A stretch of 64,000 bases of DNA from JANSWP01 sp041941305 (lineage in GTDB: Bacteria; Bacteroidota; Bacteroidia; Chitinophagales; Saprospiraceae): positions 75,273-139,272 of the forward strand of contig JBGTQJ010000023.1 of assembly GCA_041941305.1 (NCBI GenBank), given 5' to 3'. Of this stretch, positions 63,441 through 64,000 are shown piece after piece. The translations under genes and the position numbers were made by a program. The notes beneath the pieces are model-generated. The model was not told the origin of the DNA, did no database searches, and was given only the letters and a program-made list of their open reading frames with translations. How positions within the stretch are numbered: the first letter of the stretch is position 1; every line of letters begins with the position of its first letter.

Positions 63441-63851
63441 TTAAATAGTAGGAATTACCGCCTGAGCTTCAATCTCAATCATAAAATCCTCATTTGCCAG
63501 TCCATCGACACTTAGCCAGGTACTTGCAGGAGGATGGACGGTTCCAAAATTATCGATTAACACCTGGCTTATGATTGGACCATCGGCTTTTTGATAGTTC
63601 ACCTTGTAAATCCTAAGCATGACAATATCGGACAAACTGCCACCCACCGCTTCCATAGCTAATTTGAGATTATCAATGGCTTTTTGGGTCTGTGTCGCTA
63701 AATCATGCTTCCCTACAATGTTCATATGCTCATCCCATCCTGTCTGACCTGAAATGAATACCATTTTGCCAGGATTGGCGATGGTGATCTGTGAAAATCC
63801 GTATAGTTTGGAATTAAATAGGGTAGTTGGGTTGATTGTTTTTTTGCTCAT
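63441..63851 (-). CDS. RidA/YjgF family protein
   Basis: 136 residues of the RidA (YjgF/Rid) family of enamine/imine deaminases. KMVFISGQTGWDEHMNIVG and TQTQKAIDNLKLAMEAVGGSLSDIVMLRIY are typical, while the end STWLSVDGLANEDFMIEIEAQAVI carries the family closing strand. RidA itself has an Arg about residue 105 of the ARxxVxV motif, which here reads STWLSV. So the active-site arginine seems replaced, and the protein may belong to a non-RidA Rid subgroup. Cytosolic, usually a trimer. Confidence 0.88.
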   Translation of the reverse strand: MSKKTINPTTLFNSKLYGFSQITIANPGKMVFISGQTGWDEHMNIVGKHDLATQTQKAIDNLKLAMEAVGGSLSDIVMLRIYKVNYQKADGPIISQVLIDNFGTVHPPASTWLSVDGLANEDFMIEIEAQAVIPTI

Positions 63852-64000
63852 TTATCAGATGGTTAAAAATGGTTTGAAAGTTGTTTAAAATCGTTCAAAA
63901 GTTTTGGTTTAGAAACTTTTGATTTTTAGCCTTTTTGTATATGAATATTCTACTGAGGAATAAATTTTTCTAAAGTGTAAAAATGCTGATACAGAGGATT

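Overview
The window is one stretch of a Bacteroidota chromosome, most likely from the order Saprospirales or a close relative (inference). The pointers are AT-rich DNA, several TAnnTTTG boxes (the Bacteroidota -7 promoter element), few Shine-Dalgarno sites, and families typical of the phylum: a DUF6090 protein, a DUF4836 protein, a DUF4834-like peptide, a CRTAC1/UnbV FG-GAP lipoprotein, two-component propeller sensors and a DUF2652 remnant. I saw no rRNA, tRNA, CRISPR array, phage or intact insertion sequence.

Layout. Positions 1-6.4 kb hold mixed housekeeping genes: a PLP-dependent cystathionine beta-synthase, a Wza-type export lipoprotein, the GTPase Der, a broken DUF2652 gene and an unknown lipoprotein. 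From 6.4 to 12.6 kb lies a cyanophycin locus: synthetase cphA, divergent cyanophycinase cphB, a serine hydrolase lipoprotein and an isoaspartyl peptidase. Together the first, second and fourth could make the Asp-Arg polymer and return it to free amino acids. Then come a very large FG-GAP/UnbV lipoprotein and an AraC-methyltransferase DNA repair protein.

From 17.6 to 41.6 kb an exopolysaccharide/capsule cluster runs almost entirely on the minus strand. It begins (high coordinates) with the Wzc-type kinase, a Wzy-like polymerase and a Wzx-like flippase. Four glycosyltransferases and an asparagine synthetase follow, then the initiating phosphotransferase. The end is a compact sugar module: SDR epimerase, RmlC-like epimerase, C-methyltransferase, RfbF-like nucleotidyltransferase, PIG-L deacetylase, class III aminotransferase and DUF4910 peptidase-like protein. 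Two plus-strand genes interrupt the cluster at 27.5-29.2 kb.

From 42.6 to 47.2 kb a plus-strand membrane locus centres on a long flotillin (SPFH) protein. It includes an OB-fold/NfeD-like partner, two small PLDc_N-like membrane proteins, a HEAT-like protein, tiny membrane peptides and a broken extra SPFH piece. From 47.8 to 56.7 kb there are a DUF6090 protein, an 807-residue GAF-type orphan, an NtrY-like histidine kinase, a pseudouridine synthase, a DUF4836 protein and a lipoprotein. From 57.5 kb a 1578-residue chimera joins a periplasmic propeller sensor, histidine kinase, receiver and adenylate cyclase. The right end carries sulfatase and nitrilase remnants, a GNAT acetyltransferase and a RidA protein.

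The most striking non-genic feature is the density of long palindromes. Almost every sizeable gap carries one, several with perfect arms of 23-29 bp. Some belong to families repeated within the window, one is split by a 175-bp palindromic element with 9-bp direct flanking repeats, and two lie in frame inside genes.
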